From assembly GCF_013912375.1 (NCBI RefSeq), contig NZ_JACETV010000003.1, forward strand, positions 519,209-583,208: 64,000 bases of DNA, read 5' to 3'. Both the position numbers and the translations under genes were made by a program. The stretch is from Emticicia sp. BO119. Lineage in GTDB: Bacteria > Bacteroidota > Bacteroidia > Cytophagales > Spirosomataceae. Under the pieces are notes generated by a model that was not told where the DNA came from, did not search any database, and worked only from the letters and a program-made list of their open reading frames with translations. The stretch's first letter is position 1, and the number at the start of each line of letters is the position of its first letter. Positions 63,090-64,000 of the stretch are shown piece by piece.

Positions 63090-63683
63090 TTACAGCCTAT
63101 TCTTAACAAAACTTGATACTGTAAGCCTATGAACATTCAGTATTCTGCTAATTGCGCTGTACGAAACTTTTTTATCTAATAATTCTTTGATTTTCTTTTC
63201 TTGACCAGAAAGCTTTGTTTTTGCTGATTTACTACCCTTTGGACGCCCTAAGATAACCCCTTCAGCTCTTTTTCTTGCTAAAGCTTCTTTGGTTCTTTGT
63301 GAAATCAAATTTCTTTCTATCTCTGCCGAAAGACCAAAAGCAAAGGCTAAAACTTTAGAATTTATATCATTCCCTAATCTATAATTATCTTTAATTGTCC
63401 AAACTTGTACTTCCTTCTTCATGCATTGATTAAGTATGCCCATAATCATCAACAAATTACGGCCCAATCGAGAAAGCTCAGTACAAATGAGAACATCGTC
63501 CTTTTTCATTTTGTTAAGCAGCCTACCTAAGACTCGATTCTCAACATTCTTTGTTCCCGAAATTGTCTCTTCTATCCATTTTTCAATAATAAATTCATTT
63601 TTCTCACAAAAGTTATTAATCTGGTATCGTTGATTTTCTACTGTTTGTTTGTCACTACTTACTCTAATGTATCCGTAAATCAT
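63090..63683 (-). CDS. Mpi-family serine-type DNA invertase
   Basis: A 197-residue serine recombinase. The N-terminal catalytic domain starts IYGYIRVSSDKQTVENQRY (nucleophile Ser9 or 10), and has ICTELSRLGRN with the catalytic Arg residues and AFGLSAEIERNLISQRTKEA, the E-helix. GVILGRPKGSKS links to a C-terminal HTH_7 domain (about 150-197: SYSAISRILNVHRLTVSSFV). Length and sequence strongly recall Mpi, the Bacteroides fragilis master DNA invertase that flips many promoters. It faces leftward, 46 bp from the headless type IIG sequence on the other side. It probably inverts local DNA, though its sites were not found. Confidence 0.88.
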   Translation of the reverse strand: MIYGYIRVSSDKQTVENQRYQINNFCEKNEFIIEKWIEETISGTKNVENRVLGRLLNKMKKDDVLICTELSRLGRNLLMIMGILNQCMKKEVQVWTIKDNYRLGNDINSKVLAFAFGLSAEIERNLISQRTKEALARKRAEGVILGRPKGSKSAKTKLSGQEKKIKELLDKKVSYSAISRILNVHRLTVSSFVKNRL

Positions 63684-63729
63684 ATTTAAAAATTGTTTAA
63701 GTTATTTATAGAATTAATCTATACAATAA

Positions 63730-64000
63730 CCTTGCAACAATAAACGCCCCATTCTTCGCGGGCGGGATATTAAGAGATATGGGTGTGAATTTGGAGACCT
63801 TTATTTAATTACAACCTTTCCTAGTTTAAAAATTGATATTGAAAAATACTCTGCAATAAAACAACATTTAATGAGTTTTGGATATGATAGATTAAAGCAA
63901 ACCGGTGAATCAGGAGCGAGAAAAAGAACCCATAATAAATGGTTTGAAACACAAGATAGTATAAGTTATTGGGACGATTTTTCTAAACAGAAAATCATAT
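63730..64000 (+). pseudogene. C-terminal part of a type IIG restriction-modification enzyme, headless; runs off the window
   Basis: From 63730 to the window end one frame is open: KRPILRGRDIKRYGCEFGDL, then YLITTFPSLKIDIEKYSAIK, QHLMSFGYDRLKQTGESGAR, KRTHNKWFETQDSISYWDDF. These are the conserved motifs opening the specificity (target-recognition) half of Eco57I/TaqI-type type IIG enzymes: the P-x-L-R-G-R-D-I block, the K-x-H-L-x-S-F stretch and N-K-W-F-E-T-Q-D. The methyltransferase part that should precede is missing: a stop codon stands at 63727-63729 and no start codon or conserved upstream sequence was found. It is either a broken gene or a silent specificity cassette. Confidence 0.75.

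Larger units (their letters stand above)
53580..63690. mobile_element. Integrative genetic element downstream of mnmE (right end not defined)
   Basis: The region begins directly after the mnmE terminator and is by eye much richer in A and T than the DNA to its left. Its gene set is that of an integrative element: HTH/excisionase-like gene, tyrosine integrase, accessory HTH protein, RepA-like ATPase, Toprim-like primase, cargo of unknown genes, a nuclease with BRCT domain and a serine invertase. No conjugation genes are present. The left attachment site is probably between 53570 and 53670. The right end could be near 62700-63100 or beyond the window; it was not found. Confidence 0.65.

Noticed and set aside
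53580..64000. Search for a CRISPR array or cas genes in the accessory region.
   Set aside because: No regularly spaced repeats of 25-40 bp and no cas-like proteins were seen.
1..64000. tRNA or rRNA genes, including a tRNA attachment site for the element.
   Set aside because: No cloverleaf with a GGTTCRANTCC-type T arm was recognised on either strand; the element adjoins mnmE and not a tRNA gene.

Overview
The window is chromosomal DNA from a Bacteroidota bacterium, most probably a member of the Cytophagales (inference). Three things point that way: type IX secretion (T9SS) C-terminal sorting domains on two large secreted proteins, promoters of the Bacteroidota type (TTTG plus TAnnTTTG), and surface proteins built from SBBP propellers, right-handed beta-helices and an S74 chaperone. 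Genus cannot be fixed from sequence alone. No rRNA, tRNA or CRISPR array was seen.

Layout. 1-5000: small housekeeping and accessory genes: an ArsR-type repressor translationally coupled to an AHSA1/SRPBCC protein behind a well-formed promoter with repeated operator, a TlpA-like thioredoxin, a lipoprotein, a VOC protein and a C1q-like secreted protein. 5100-25800: cell-envelope region: DUF1080 protein, beta-helix protein, papain-like protease with a long acidic repeat tail, SBBP protein, an ECF sigma factor followed by an unusual membrane regulator with a barrel-like C-terminus, an Ig-like lipoprotein, an S74 fibre-type protein, two polytopic membrane proteins, a family-2 glycosyltransferase and two tandem paralogous T9SS cargo proteins.

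26035-43400 (minus strand): the S10-spc-alpha ribosomal superoperon from rplC to rplQ, with secY, map, infA and rpoA and a strong terminator at the end. rpsJ is not at its usual place upstream of rplC. The operon starts from a consensus promoter and a roughly 400-nt structured leader. Several proteins carry extensions: a helix-hairpin-helix domain on L15, an RGG-like tail on S3 and an acidic tail on L17. A MITE-like palindromic element sits between rpmJ and infA.

43500-53570: a REP-like pair of hairpins, a NamZ/DUF1343 lipoprotein, a truncated thioredoxin-like gene, a 7TM sensor kinase with a NarL-type response regulator, a secreted DNA/RNA endonuclease, a large membrane-anchored propeller-like protein and mnmE.

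53580-64000: visibly AT-richer accessory DNA immediately downstream of the mnmE terminator. It reads as an integrative element: zinc-ribbon/HTH excisionase-like gene, tyrosine integrase, a protein with a duplicated CCxxH motif, a second HTH protein, a RepA-like ATPase, a large palindromic operator or origin, a zinc-binding Toprim-like primase, a 119-bp palindrome, cargo genes and an exonuclease-BRCT protein. At the right edge an Mpi-family serine DNA invertase is divergently placed next to a headless C-terminal part of a type IIG restriction-modification enzyme. This arrangement suggests a recombination-switched specificity locus, which is the most interesting lead in the window.
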